DNA of 34,540 nucleotides from Tieghemiomyces parasiticus (lineage: Eukaryota; Kickxellomycota; Dimargaritomycetes; Dimargaritales; Dimargaritaceae). Positions within the stretch are counted from its first letter, which is position 1, and each line of letters starts with the position of its first letter. The DNA is taken from NCBI GenBank assembly GCA_027575765.1, contig JANBPT010000469.1, positions 1 through 34,540 of the forward strand, read 5' to 3'. Below are positions 9,674-22,204 of this stretch, in pieces. A program made the translations under genes and the position numbers. Under the pieces are notes generated by a model. It ran no database searches. It saw only the letters and a list, made by a program, of their open reading frames with translations, and was not told the DNA's origin.

Positions 9674-12600
9674 ATGGACATGGCGCCCCCTGTCCCTTCA
9701 CCCGTCCTCGCAAGCGACATCGACGACCGCATTGCCCACCTCGTCGACGGTCTCTCCGCCGACCGTGCCCAGGAGGGTTTCTCGAGTCTCTTTCAGGTAA
9801 GAATGCGACCACCGGTTGGTGGCGGTTACCCCCTGGCCGCTCACAAGTCCAACGTTCCTGCGCATTTACAAACCGTCGGCTATTTACTGACCAGGGGACA
9901 AGGGACCTGTCGGCCGATCGCTACCCGTGCCTCCCAAGCCCATTGCTTCTCAGTCACTATTGGTTGGTGGTGGCTTCCGACCACGCCTGTATCTAGTCTT
10001 CTAAATGCCGATGGGGCCTGAAGCATAGTGGGACCCAAAAGCCAGCACGATGTAGCTACACTCTTAGAATGGGAGGTCCCAAGCCTAGGAAGTTGGACCG
10101 ATAAAGGCCTCAGCACCTGGGTCTCCGGCATAACCCCCTGCTACCGACTTAGCATGCACATTACCGCCCACCGACTTTAGGTATCCTCACGGGATGGTGC
10201 ACCGCAGCTTTCTCCCGTTGTGCTTCCCACCCTTCCGCGTCAAGTAACCGTTCAGCCTCTGATCTCCCCCCTCCTTTAGGTCCACGCTTTCTCACCCTCT
10301 CTCACCTCATCTATCCGATCTAATCGAGCCCTGCACATCTCTACACCCATCTATCATCTCGCCTTCCTCCTCTCGCTTCGCCCATCGCGCTTGTAGCTTG
10401 TCGTCTCACACGGCTCCGCGGGCTACATCTCCTTACTTCGCCATCTGTGCCGACGCGCCCATCCGGTCTCTGGCTCACCCGAATCAGGTTCAGGAGTCTG
10501 TCTAATCCTCCTCCGTCACCAGCTCCGCTACACCGTCGATCGTCTTACCTTCGCCGATACAATCGCCCGCGTTTTTACCCTTTCCGCTCGCGACGCTTCC
10601 CCGATCCCCGCCCTCCCTGCCGTGTCCCTGACCTGGCTCCTCACCTTCGTGGCCGACGACCCACTGCAAACTCTCGCTCTCGTCCTCAACTGCCAGTCTC
10701 TGTCCGACAGCCGCCTACGTGTTCCCGCCGCTGACTACTTGCGTCAGCACCTGGAAACCTTGCTCAACGACCTTACCCGCACCCCGCCCGTCACCGCGTC
10801 CCGTCGGACCTTGTTAACCCACGTCCTTTCCCGCCTCGACATCCGTCCAAATTCCACATTGACCATGTCCGCCCCATCCCCCGCGTCTGGCCCCATCACA
10901 TTGGACGCCATCCTCCGCAAGGAGGGACCGGCGTGCCTCACCGATCCAGACCACTTTCTTAACGTCCTTCGCAACTATGACGTGGCTGACCATCGGCTCC
11001 CAGAACTCTTCAGTGAGGAGCACGTCGCTCTCGCCCTGCACACCATGATGGCCGCTCCCGCCGGTTCCCTACTAGCCACTGCCAAGTCCCAGGATGACTG
11101 GAATTTTAACACCTTCGCTCAGATTCTGCGCCGCCTTTCCCCTCATCTGGCCTGGGCCAAAGTCATATCCATCTTCGGGGTCACCGATCTTGTTATCCCC
11201 TCACCTAAGGCCGCTCAGAACCTCCTGGACTGCTACGCTGCGGCTACTCAGGATACGGGAGCCGCCGGCTTTCCCGTAGCTGCCGTTAGCTTCCGGTGGA
11301 AAAGTATCCCCAGCCAGCTGAAATTGTTTAGCGTTCTACTAGGTCGGGCGTCCAGCGGACACTGGGACTTAACCGGTTGCCGCCCCGTGGTCAAGCCCGA
11401 GGACCTCGAGGATTACCTTGTCCTCTATCGTGGATACGCCGCAAACCTGGGTGCGTCCCTGTGGGGCTCGCTCGACCTCATCGCGCTGTGCGCCGAACTC
11501 AGTGGGTCCCCGGAATACGCCAACCCCATCAAGTCGCTCCTCGGCGCGGGCGTAGACCAGTCCCCGGAACTCATCCTACTGGGATTCCTCCAGCTGGATG
11601 GCCCTTGGTCGACCTTCGCCCAGACGGTGGTGGTCAAGCTGCTCACTCATTACCTGGGTCAACCGGCCGGGGGCGGCTTCGTTCTGCACCTGGCCTGGCG
11701 CCTCTCGCAGTCCACCGTATTCGCCACCATGCTCGAACTGTACAAGGTGGAGGCAGGCGCTGTCCCGCACCTCGTGGAGGTGGCGCACAACCTGCGCGCT
11801 GAGGCAGCCATCCTGCCCGTGCGGCAGTATCCCTTTGTGCTGGATTTCGCCCTCTTCTGCGCCCGGCGCGCTTACCTGGATCTGGAGCCCTGGCTGGCCG
11901 CGCAAGTCGTTGAGGGTGCCGCACCCTCCGTTAACGCTATCTTGGAATATCTACGCCTGAAGCTGGCCCTGGAATCCCAGCGCCAGGAGGGGGCCCCAAC
12001 CAACAAGGCCTTACTCCTGCGGCCCGAGGAGTTTGCCCTGTACCTCAAGGCCGTGTCCAACGCGCCACTCAACAACGACCAGGTGGCCTACTTCAAGGCC
12101 ATCTACCAGACCTTCGGCAAGTTTCAGCCGGCCCTGCTAGCCACCGCCGAGGACGGCGGATTGGGAGTACCGCCCGAGGCCGAGAAGGCCGCCGAAACGT
12201 ACTACCTGAAGCTGTACAAGGGAGACGTGGCGGTCACCATGCTACTGGAACACCTCACCAACCTGCGTGACTCGGTGGAGCTGCGCGAGCGGCAGATCTA
12301 CGCCTGTGTGGTGCTCTGCCTGCTCGACGAGTTTAAGTTCTTGCCCAACTACCCGGATAAGGAATTAGACCTCTACAGCACCTTCTTCGGGTCCCTACTG
12401 GCCCGGCGTCTCTTCCCACGTCCCGAGCTGCGCACCGCCCTAGGACTGCTCGGGGAGGCGCTAAGGAGCGACCCAAACGGTCCCCTCTTCCGCTTCGCCC
12501 TCACGGTGCTCCATCAACTGCGCGAGCAACTCTGTCTATGGCCCGCGGCCGCACGTCGGCTCGGCCAGCTCCCGGCACTACGATCGTCCCAATCTGAGAC

Positions 12601-15600
12601 GGCCGCCTTCGTGCGCCAGGTAGCCGATCGCATGGCCGACCCCGAGGTGGCCGCTCGGATCCCCACCGACCCGTACTACGCGGCCGCTGGTGAGGCGTGG
12701 CTAGGTGCCGATGCCCATCATGCGGTCGAAGCGGCCCGCGCTCCAACCGGGCCGTTCACCACGGTTCACGCTGATGCCCTACCTGCGGACGCTCTGGCGG
12801 ATGAGCCGAGCGAAGAGGTGCAGGACAAAATTCTCTTCATCATGAACAACGTTGCCCAGAATAACCTGACCGACAAGGTGAGCGAGATGAAGGAGGTCTT
12901 GACGGTGGGTAGCTACCGTTGGTTCAGCCAGCACATCTTGGTCAAGCGCGCCAGCAACCAGCCCAACTACCACCAGCTTTACTCCGACCTCCTGGACCGG
13001 GTCGACGACCGTTTGCTGGCACGCTGCGTGCTCCACGAGACCCTGGTCAACATCCGCGTCCTACTCAACTCGGACAAGACGGTCCACGATTCTACCGAAC
13101 GGTCCCACCTCAAGAACTTGGGTGCCTGGCTGGGTGGCTTAACCCTCGCCCGCAACCGCCCTGTGAAGCATACCCAGGTGGCTTTCAAGGAGCTACTACT
13201 AGAAGGGTACGCTGGGGGGCGTCTGATCGTAGCCATCCCGTTCGTGTGCAAGGTTCTGGAGCAGGCTGCCCGCAGTTCCGTATTTCGGCCGCCCAACCCA
13301 TGGTTACTGGCCGTCCTCCGCGTACTTGTCGAGCTCTACAAGTCCGCCGAGCTCAAGTTGAACCTTAAGTTTGAGATCGAGGTGCTCTGTAAGGCCCTAC
13401 GCCTAGACCTTCACGAGATTGAGCCCTCAACCTACCTGGCGGCGCGCGCCGCCGGGACGGAGGCCGGCCCGGTAGCAGCCACCCCGGCTGCAGCCGCCGC
13501 CTTACTCCCCCGTTCGGCCGACCCAACAACCGCCGCCACTGCTGCCGTTGGGGTGGCCGCCACGGATGCCCACAAGGCCGGAGCCGCAGGCCACTTTGCC
13601 TACGTGCCTCCGACGCTCCTGACCCCCAACGAGATTAGCACTAATCTGACCCACCTGCTGGCCACCCACTCCAAGCTGACCAGTGCTGCAGCCCTGGTGG
13701 GGGCCCATCCGGCCCTCAAGCGGGCCATCCTAGCCACCATGGAACGTCTCCTACGTGACGTTATGCCTGTCCAGGTCGCCCGCGCCGTCCTTATCGCCGC
13801 CACCGCCACCAGTGAACTAGTGGCCAAGGACTTTTGTATGGAGCCCAGCGAGGAGAAGATGCGCTGGGCTGCCCACAAGATGGCCCGTGGGGTCGCCGGC
13901 ACGTTGGCAATCGCCCAATGCCGCAAGCCCCTGCAGGACGGTCTCTACGGCCACCTCAAGGAGTTTCTGGTGGCGCAGGGCCTAGCCGATCCACTGGCCG
14001 AGCAGTTTGCCTTGGGCATCACTAACGACAACATCGATCTGGTCTGTGCCCTGGTGGAGACGGAGGCCATGACCCGTGCCGCACATGAGGTGGACGAGAG
14101 CCTGGCCCCCGGCCTGCTGGCCCGCAAGCGCCACCGCGAGCGCACTGGCCAGCCCTTCTACGACACCGCCACCTACGCCACCCTGACGTACCCACCCCAT
14201 GTCCCGGCCGAGCTCAAGGTGCGTCCGCAGGGCCTGCTGCCAGCCCAGTTACGTATTTACGAGGACTTTGCTGCCATTCCGCACTTCGCCAGCCAGACGG
14301 CCTCGGCCAACGACCACACCAACCCGGAGACTTCCCCGCTCACCGCCCGCCAGTGCTACGACAAGTTTGCCCAGTACGTGCTTGAGCTCGACAAGCTGGT
14401 GGTGGCCACCCAGATCAACACCTTCGCCGAGCTGCCCCAGCAGCACGACATTCGCCTACTAATGCGTGAGATCTTGGTCCTAGTGATCCGGTCCGCCGCC
14501 CGCGACGATACCGCCCTGGACTTTGCCCAGACCGTGGTGCAGCTGCTGTACAAGAACGAGTCCAATCTAGCCCGCGAGGTATTCGTCATTCTCCTCGATA
14601 AGCTGTGCGGTCTGTCCCCAAAGGCTCAGCGCGAGGTGACCCACTGGCTTACTTATGCCGACGACGAGCGCAAGTACAGCGTACCCGTCACGGTGGCCCT
14701 CATCAAGGCCCGCCTCATCAGCGTGCCTGAGCAGGACCGCCAGCTAGCCAAGCTCATGGAAGGCGGCCGCGCCCCTGTGGCCGAGTTCGCCGCCCACCTG
14801 ATTCGCAAGTGTGTGTTGGATCCGCAGCCCTGTGGCTCCCGCGCCGACTTTGCCGCCTCGGTGGATGCCCTGGCCCGCCTCAGTGCCCGCGGACGCGCCC
14901 CCGCTGGGGCCACCGCCCTCCTTGAGGATCTCCAGCGCGCCACCCAGCCGCCTAGCGCCCCCACCCCAGCGGTGGCCGACACTGCGCAGTACACCTACCG
15001 CACCCTCCTGGCCGAGTGGATGCGCCTGTGCGACGCACCTGGCGGCGACAAAGCTCCCGTAGCCTTCGTCCTGCACCTTCAGCAGCGTGTGCCACTGGCC
15101 GACCGCGACGCCCACGCCGCCTTCTTCCGAGTGGCTTTCGAAGCCGCAGTCGAGCACTACACTCGCCACCGCACGGTGGGGCCTGCCGTTAACGCCGCCC
15201 CGGCCGCCGCTTACTCGGCCCTGGACGCCCTAGCCCGTCTCACCGTGTGCCTTGTGCGCTACCCGGCCAGTGGGCAGGGTGCTGAGCTGGCTGACGAACC
15301 GGATCAGCCTGCCGTGGCCAGTCTACGGACTGTCTTGGGCTATTTCGCCCTGCTACTCACTGTCGACCACCAGCGCCGCGCTCAGCTCTTTAACCAGAAG
15401 CCCTACTTCCGGTTTTTGGTCAGCTTACTTCACGAGCTGCGCTCCCAGGTGGCTCGTCTCCCAGCCGTCTACACCCGCCTGCTCGCCGACCTGGCGGAGG
15501 TGCTCCGCACGCTCCAGCCCGCCTATCTGCCCGGGTTCAGCTTCGCCTGGGTGTCCCTGGTTGCCCATCGCTTCTTCCTGCCGCGCTTCCTAACGGCCGA

Positions 15601-16513
15601 GGTTCGCTGGCCGCTCGCCGAGGGCCTGCTCCTCGATGGGCTGCGCTTCATAGCGCCGGCCCTGGGCCGTGGGGCCTTGGACGAGCCCACCCGCCTGTTG
15701 TACAAGGGGTTGGTGCGTATCATGCTGGTCATTCTGCACGATTTCCCCGAGTTTCTGTGCGACTACTACACCAGCTTCTGCGACGTTATTCCACCTAATT
15801 GCGTGCAGCTGCGAAACCTGGTGGTCAGCGCTTACGCCCGTGATATGCGCCTACCCGAACCACTGTCTCCGGACCTCAGACTGGACCAGCTACCGGAGGT
15901 CCAGGTCGCCCCACGCATCCTGTCGGACTACACCCGAGTGCTCACTGAGACCGGCACGCGGGCCGAGCTGGACGAGGGCCTCGCCGCCACCAGTGACGAA
16001 GCTGCCGCCACTCTCGCGGACGCCTTGGCTGCGCGATTTGGGGCCCGGGCGGACCCGTCGGCCCCTGGTGATGGATTCCCCGTGCCGCTTATCAATTCGG
16101 CCGTCCTTTACCTCGGGGTGCGTGCCATGGCCGACCCATCAACTGCGGGGCCCGTCGTACACGCTACTTACGAGCGCCTGGCGGACCGTCTCACCCCAGA
16201 TGTGCGTTACCGGTTCCTGAACGCCTTGGCTAACCAACTTCGCCATCCCAGCAGTCACACACACTACTTTAGCCGGGCCCTTCTTCGTCTGTTCACTGAA
16301 TCCAACGTCGAGGCTGTCCAGGAACAGATCACCCGTGTGCTGATTGAGCGTGCCGTGGTTAATCGGCCCCTGCCTTGGGGCCTGCTGGTAACTCTCATTG
16401 AACTCATGAGCAACCCTGCCTGCAAGTTTTGGGACCACAAGTTTACCACCGTTGCCCCGGCCATCACCCATATCCTGCAGGCCGTGTCCAAGAGCATCAC
16501 CACCCGCTCGTAG
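9674..16513 (+). CDS. NOT1: NOT1, scaffold of the CCR4-NOT complex (2 exons)
   Basis: This is the large scaffold that gathers the CCR4 and CAF1 deadenylases and the NOT modules for mRNA decay and translational control. Exon 1 is 9674-9796 (41 codons) and exon 2 is 10397-16513, joined in phase 0. The protein is 2,079 residues, close to yeast Not1 and shorter than human CNOT1. The N-terminal join gives SSLFQ then LVVSHG, which follows the CNOT1 pattern. The open frame seen from 10622 begins with GTG, so it is not the true start. Domains: N-terminal HEAT region about 20-600; the equivalent of the tristetraprolin-binding region about 640-770 (KFLPNYPDKEL); MIF4G-like CAF1-binding domain about 845-1057 (VQDKILFIMNNVAQNNL, RPPNPWLLAVL); Ala-rich linker; DUF3819/CAF40-binding about 1150-1295; NOT1 C-terminal domain about 1676-2079 (LHDFPEFLCDYY, CDVIPPNCVQLRNLVVSAY, ANQLRHPSSHTHYFS). 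It ends intact and converges with MUS81. Confidence 0.95.
9797..10396 (+). other. NOT1 intron 1
   Basis: The donor is CAG/GTAAGA at 9796/9797. The acceptor is TTGTAG at 10391-10396, directly before codons for L-V-V-S-H-G. The length is 600 nt, by far the longest intron in the window. It divides by three, but stop codons inside it, including the TAG of the acceptor itself, prevent read-through. Another possible acceptor at about 10279 would run into that TAG. Confidence 0.75.
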
Positions 16514-16773
16514 TTTCCGCGATTCTACCACTTTTGCTTATCCATTACATCTCGTTGTGTTGACTTTTTATAAAATATATTATTTATTCTAATACCTACC
16601 CTATCTTTCTCAGCCTTACACAAACATGCACAATGCTAACCTTATTGTGGTGGCAGATAATCAGTCCCTGTTATTATCATTTTTCTACTAGGCAACGCGA
16701 CAAGTCCATTAAGATACGGTGATTTCGAATAGGGTGGCTGGTAAATAGATTGTCCAAATTTATTACATCCGCA
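16514..16773. terminator. Shared 3' region of NOT1 and MUS81
   Basis: The 260 bp between two convergent genes. It is AT-rich at 16565-16595. On the minus strand AATAAA occurs at 16759-16764 and at 16583-16588, about 10 and 185 nt after the MUS81 stop. The first is very close to the stop, so the second is the likelier signal. NOT1 has only weak ATAAAA-type sequence in the same AT patch. Confidence 0.4.
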
Positions 16774-18992
16774 TCATGGATACGTCGGTAGGGTCCAGGT
16801 CTCCGCAAGCTTTGCGGCCAGGGTCGGGCCGACCTTTCTCCTAGCCAAAGCGGCCGAACCACAATCCAGGATGACCCGGGCACGGCTTTCCTCGTCAGAT
16901 TCGGCTTCCAGTGCTTCTATAAAGCTGTTGGAATCGGTGGCATGATGTATAGGGGCGAATTCGGCGGGCAGACAACGGTTAGGCAGGCGTGGTGAGCCCC
17001 TCCTGACGGGCATTGTTCGGAACCAACCGGGGGGGGGAAGAGGCGAGGCTGCCACCTTTGTCTCTCCAGTTTCACAACTTACCTGATGGGGGTCGGATAG
17101 CGGCGGCTAAGATGCAGGGCCTTTTCGGCGCTCATACCCTTCACAGTCATGAGCATCTTGACGAAGAGGTCACCTAGAGTTAGATGGCCAGACTTACTCG
17201 CAATGTGACTTAACGCCCGGTACGAGATACACCAGATACGGTCCGGGTACCGCGTCTGCAGATCCCGTTTGAGAGACGGATAGGTGGTGCGATCGACGTG
17301 GGAGGCAGGGATCTGATGGAGAGTGCGGTCCTGGAACTTGGCCTGGATCTGGGCGGTTACCCGGCCGAGGTAGTCCAAGGTGGCCTCAAGGCTCGCTGTA
17401 CGTTTCATGGCGAACCCGTGCAGGACCTGAGTTTCCGAGAGGACGGTCTGGATGGCGTTAGTGCCGATCCGGCGTTCTTCTTCTGCGTGGCTGCCTTCGA
17501 CTAGGTAGGTGACGTGTTCAGCACCACAGCTACGCAGGCGACTCTACAGCACAGAGGGACGTACAGGTGGGCGAAGGGTAGTGAAACAATGTAGACACTC
17601 ACCGGTTAGTGAAGGTTCGAAAAGTTAAGCCGTTGTTTTCGACTGACTACCTCTGCCGGCACGATTGGCACCGCTATTGACGCTATAGCCGCCGAGGGTG
17701 GAGGGGGGGTGCTTCGAAACCCCGCCCCGTTAAATTCCTCCTGGATCCACGTTACTTGACGCGCCGACCTCATCCGAATATACCTTTTGTTCCTTGTAGC
17801 GGCCGTCCCGGATACTGGCCACCAGGTCGTCCATGCGTTTGCGTTCCACGATGTAGCCCAGGAACAGCTCTTCGTCAGCGTCCGTGCAGGAGTAGGGCCG
17901 GGCGACCCACATAATATCGCCAAGCTCCAAGTTGCGAATGAGGACGGGTACGCCACGGTTCTCCAGCTCGACGCGGATAAAGTCACGATCTGTCCGGCTG
18001 CGGATTTCGCGACTATCCAATACCAAGAAGATCTGGTAGGCCCCCGCGGGGAAAGCAGTCGGGGTGATGGCCTGCCCGTCACTCGTGAGAATTGGCGGTT
18101 CGTCGCTCTGCGTAGGCGCGTGTGGTACGAGAAAGGGGCGGCGGGATGGCGCGGTCAGGCCCGGAGGTCTCGGTGGCCGCCCGGGGTCAGTCGCCAGCTG
18201 AGCCGGCGTGCAGAGCGGTCCGGGCCCTATTAATGCGGTTGGTGGATCGGCAGTGATTTCATCATCTAGGGCATCGAATCCTATATCCTCGAGGGTCGTG
18301 GCAAAGTTGGGGTCTCGCTCCTGCGTGACGCTTAACATTTGCAAAGCGAGGGACTCTCCGTCTTCTGATAGGGCGTAGTCAGTGGCAGTGCCAAACCGGT
18401 AGACCAGTTCCTTATCGACCAGGGCCTTCATGGCGCTCCAAGCCGAGTAAGCGCCACCACGTGCGGAGAGATCAAACGTGGCATCACAAAAGTGCTTAGC
18501 CACCTCCACGATGGCGAACTTAGACAACCATGTTTCGTGGTCCATCCCGTCGCCTCGAGCCCGGCGGCGCTCGCGGTGGGTGAGCACGTGGAGTGCGAGA
18601 AGGATAGCAAAAGCCCCTGAGCGGTACCGTGGTACGTAGTTGGTGGTCCGCCGGCGGCGCGGGGCCGGGGCAGCGGCGACCGGTGCGACTACATCTGTCG
18701 CAGGGGATCCCGGGCCTGAGACCGCGGGCTCAGCGGGTACCTGCCCGATTTCCGTCAGGTGCTGGTCAAGGCGGGCCTGTAATTTAGTCGCCAGCGCATC
18801 GCCAATGCCCTTGAGCCGCTTGGCTTCTTGGGCGGTTTGGAGCACTTCGGTACATTCGGAGAGAGAATCGTAGGCCCGGCGGTAGACGTGCTGCAGTCGG
18901 GAATTGCGCTGGCGAGCTTCGCGGAGCCAGCCGTTGACCCACTTGAGGAACAGAGGGTTTGCACACGTGACAGGCGCAGTCTGCGAGGCCAT
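16774..18992 (-). CDS. MUS81: MUS81 structure-specific endonuclease (3 exons)
   Basis: Catalytic subunit of the MUS81-EME1 (MMS4) nuclease, which cuts branched DNA at stalled forks and recombination intermediates in the nucleus. Exons on the minus strand are 18992-17784, 17543-17083 and 16924-16774, giving 606 residues. Intron 1 (240 nt) has GTATAT and TAG ends; intron 2 (158 nt) has GTAAGT and CAG ends. The start is M-A-S-Q at 18992. The open frame upstream has only a TTG. Domains: N-terminal helix-hairpin-helix about 8-85 (CANPLFLKWV, KRLKGIGDAL); winged helix about 118-215 (YVPRYRSGAFAILLAL); ERCC4 nuclease with D326 in LVLDSRE, D359 in LGDIMWVA, and the ERKxxxD signature E383-D389 (ERKRMDD), then DGRYKEQK joined to SRLRSCG; C-terminal HhH with GMSAEKAL and RRKVGPTLAAKL. 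All catalytic positions are present. It is divergent from the transporter gene at 19779. Confidence 0.93.
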
Positions 18993-19778
18993 GGTGCTCG
19001 AGGCGGGCGAGGAAGGGGTAAATCCGGCACCGGTGCAAGCGTGGGGGTCAGGCTGGAGTTGTGAATGGGCACGTGCGGCGGAGTTTACAGGAACGAGGTT
19101 TCGCTGAGCAGCCCAGTTATCCTCGTCATCGGGCGGGTTAGACTGGCCACCGATGGAAGGCTGCGTATCGGGAGAGATGGTTAAGTAGAATTGGGAACGA
19201 TAAACAGCTCCCAATTGCTAGCTGTGGTCGGCGATTAGTATACGGCTACATGGTAAGGTACAACAACTGCGGGGTGCACACAATTGTACCAACCCCCTGT
19301 CCCTTCCGGTCACAAACCTCTCGTCCCATGGCGGGGTTATCATACCAATAGGGACGCCGGCGGTTTTTAGCAAGGGCGGAGCCAATTCTCGTGTATCAAT
19401 TTTGTCATTCACTGTTGCTAAGCGGAGTTCCCTATGGCGGTCGAATCAGCAGGTAGGAAAGGCCATAACGAAGTCCAGTATCACCTTCCGCTGGTTCCAG
19501 TGGAGCGCAGGACCGTTATTCAGACCCACGATATACGACCGCCCCCCTTTCCCCCTTATTTCATTATCCGTGCCAGAAGAGAGTCAATAGACAGACCCAC
19601 CCGCCACTGCATCCCGTTCACAATACACACTAGCCTCTTCAGCGCCGTGTCCGTATCCACATCCTGTTCCCCTTCCACCGGCCACGTTACAACAACCGCA
19701 GTTATTTCTACTTAACCACCTGTATCTATAATCATATTTGCTAGCATTCAACCCCCATTTATCTGACTAGGAACCTGG
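18993..19778. promoter_or_regulatory. Divergent promoter region, MUS81 and MFS gene
   Basis: The 786 bp between two divergent starts, with no gene of its own that I can support. The MFS side (19600-19778) is C/T-rich and then AT-rich, and an in-frame TTG-initiated extension of MUS81 upstream of 18992 is not needed. The two genes may share regulatory sequence. Confidence 0.4.
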
Positions 19779-21884
19779 ATGGCGCTATACCGAGCTGGTC
19801 ACCTTTACGCCAATGCTGACATCGACGACGCTAACGATGCGGTAGCGCTCCAGCCGCTCGGTGGGACCTCGGCAGTGAGCCCCTGCGGCAGGGATAGCTT
19901 CGAAGAGCCGATGCGGCCTCGGTTTCGCAGTCGGCCGGGTCACGTCTCGTCGACAGGCAGTGTCGCCGACGACGAAATGGGCGAGTCTGAGGGCGAGGAG
20001 GACGGACCTCACCCGGCCGGGATAACCGCACCCGACGACGGTCCGTGGGCCGGGGTTGAAATTAAAAAGTGGATGCGTGTGGTGGCCTTTACCTGTTCGG
20101 TGCTCACCGGAGTCGGAGGTCACTTCGCGGCGCACACACTGGGGCCGCTCAAAGACCAGGTCAAAGAGGTAACTCCTGGGCAGCTTTATGGTACCCGTTG
20201 AACGAGCGAAACCTTGTGATCTAGGATACTTGGGTGTAACCGCCCTCTGCCCTGTACTTAAATTTCTACTGTGCCTGTTCTATCCTACCTTGACCGCCCA
20301 CCCCGTTACCAGCACCTCGGCATCACCAACGCGCAGTTCGGGCTTATGCAGGCGTCCCTATCCGTGGTCCCCACCATCATGCCCTTCTTGGGTGGATTGT
20401 TTGTAGACCGCTTCGGGACTGGGTCCAGCTCGTTCATTGCAATCTCGCTCATCCTAGCGGGCCAGCTCCTGGTCGTGTACGGCACATTCAGTTCCTTGTT
20501 CGGTTGGATGGTCGGGGGTTACATCGTGTTTGGGATCGGCGAGGGCTGGTTAGTCGTCATCAGCGAGACTGTCCTGGTCCACTTCTTCCACGGCCGGGGC
20601 CTTGCACTGATGCTGGGTCTGTACACCGCTATAGGCAAGTGTGCCTCATTTTTGGCAACGGGTACGTCTATCCACGTTACCGAATGGACCGGGTTCTACG
20701 GCAACGCTTTTGTGGTTGGTGCGGCGTTGTGTCTGGCCTCGTGGGGGATCAATTTCGGATACCTGGCTCTGGTCCGTCACCTCAACCAGTCGGTCCGGGA
20801 TGGCCATGGCGTCCAAACCTCCAACTACGTCCCGCTGCCAATTCTCGATCGCCCGGACGATTTGTCTTCCACCGATCTAGACGTCGTGCCGATGGAACGG
20901 CTCGACTCTAAAGCGGCTAAGGCGGCGCGCCAGGCCTCCGGACGTGGTGTCGGCATCCCGACTCAGGCCCCCAAGCGCGTGGACGTGGCCAAAGTCCTCC
21001 GCTTTTCGGATGTGGTTTGGTTCTTCTTTCTGGTTTGCGTGCTGTTCGGCTCGGTCTGGATCCCGCTGATCCACCTCTCGGCCAACATCGCCAAGGTTGA
21101 GTTTGGCCTGCTGGACGCGCAGGCCGCCTGGCTATCCTCACTGGTATTCGCTCTACCCATGGTTCTCAATCCCTTGATGGGCCTGGCGGTCGACCGCGCC
21201 GGCCGGTTGATGTGGTGGGCTCTAGCATCTGCCCTCTGCCTCATGGGCGCCACAGGACTTCTCCTCTACCCACTCTTCACCTCACCGACCGTGGCCCTCG
21301 TACTTTTCGCCCTGTCCATCAGTGTCGGCCCACTGGCCCAAATCACTTCCATCCCGCTCATGTTGCCACCACAGTCCACCCACCGGGACATTGGCACGGT
21401 CCTCGGCATCCGCCGCTGTGTAGAACACATTGGGGCCACCCTAGTGGACACCCTAAGCGGTGCACTGCAGGACGCCGAGGTGGACCACCGGTACACCTAT
21501 GTCCTCCAAGTCTTTTTTGGTCTCGCCTGCCTCGCCACCCTGGCCGTGCTCGTGTGGGCCCGACTCGACCGGTCCCTACTGGGCGGTATACTGGCCGCCC
21601 CGCGCACAGCCCGGCCCGATCTTATCGCCGATCTCTCACGGAGTTACGCGCTGTACGGCAACGACCTGGCGAACCACCCCGCCTTACAACCCTCCTCCGA
21701 GGTTCCAGGCCCGTTCGATCCGCGGTACTACCTGCCGCCGTGGCCTGCGGCCCGGTTACGTAAGCGCCTCTACGTCCTGGCCACCGTTGTTAGCCTGGCC
21801 GTGTCTTGGGCCGTATTCTGGGTCGCAGGCCTCCACGCCCTGTTCCGTACACCAACCAGCCCGCTAGCATCGGCGCGGGCTTGA
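19779..21884 (+). CDS. Major facilitator superfamily transporter, MFSD1-like (2 exons)
   Basis: A polytopic membrane transporter, substrate unknown. Exon 1 is 19779-20168 (130 codons) and exon 2 is 20313-21884. The 144-nt intron has GTAACT and CAG ends, in phase 0. The join gives GPLKDQVKE then HLGITNAQFG, the continuous pattern of fungal transporters of this group. The protein is 653 residues: a hydrophilic acidic N-terminal tail of about 94 residues, then the first membrane segment at about 97-117. The segment FLGGLFVDRFGT carries the G-x-x-x-D-R-x-G signature between TM2 and TM3 of MFS proteins. There is a long central loop (about residues 290-365), then a second half with GLAVDRAGR as its repeat of that signature. 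The final membrane segment is at about 620-642. Resemblance to MFSD1, a lysosomal dipeptide exporter in animals, is by pattern only. Location could be vacuole or plasma membrane. Confidence 0.85.
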
Positions 21885-22204
21885 CATTCAATTGCGGTGC
21901 TTCGTCGGCCAGTATCCCCTGCGACCCCTCTTCTCGTGAGGATGTTCATCGTTTAATAAGGAGTGCCCTGCCGCTTGGCAGTAACACGCGTATCCCAAAT
22001 TACACTGTGTTCGTCTTCCACTCACTCGTCGTTTTTTTTCCAATGATCACTCCCAGCCCACCGCTGTGCAATATAGGTACTCTATTCTACTTATGGTCCC
22101 TTAAAGCTAGATGATACATTTTTTTTAAATAATAGTAATAATCACGTACCGATCGACGGGGTCCTTTTTAGCTGACCATCGAAGCAGACTCTAAAGTCAC
22201 TTGG
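21885..22204. other. Intergenic, MFS gene to mariner remnant
   Basis: About 320 bp with no gene. An AT-rich run at about 22110-22145 may hold the transporter's polyadenylation region. A weak imperfect repeat (ACTCTAA then CTTGG) near 22188-22205 is mirrored near 23085-23100 on the other strand and could be remnant inverted ends of the mariner element. Confidence 0.3.
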
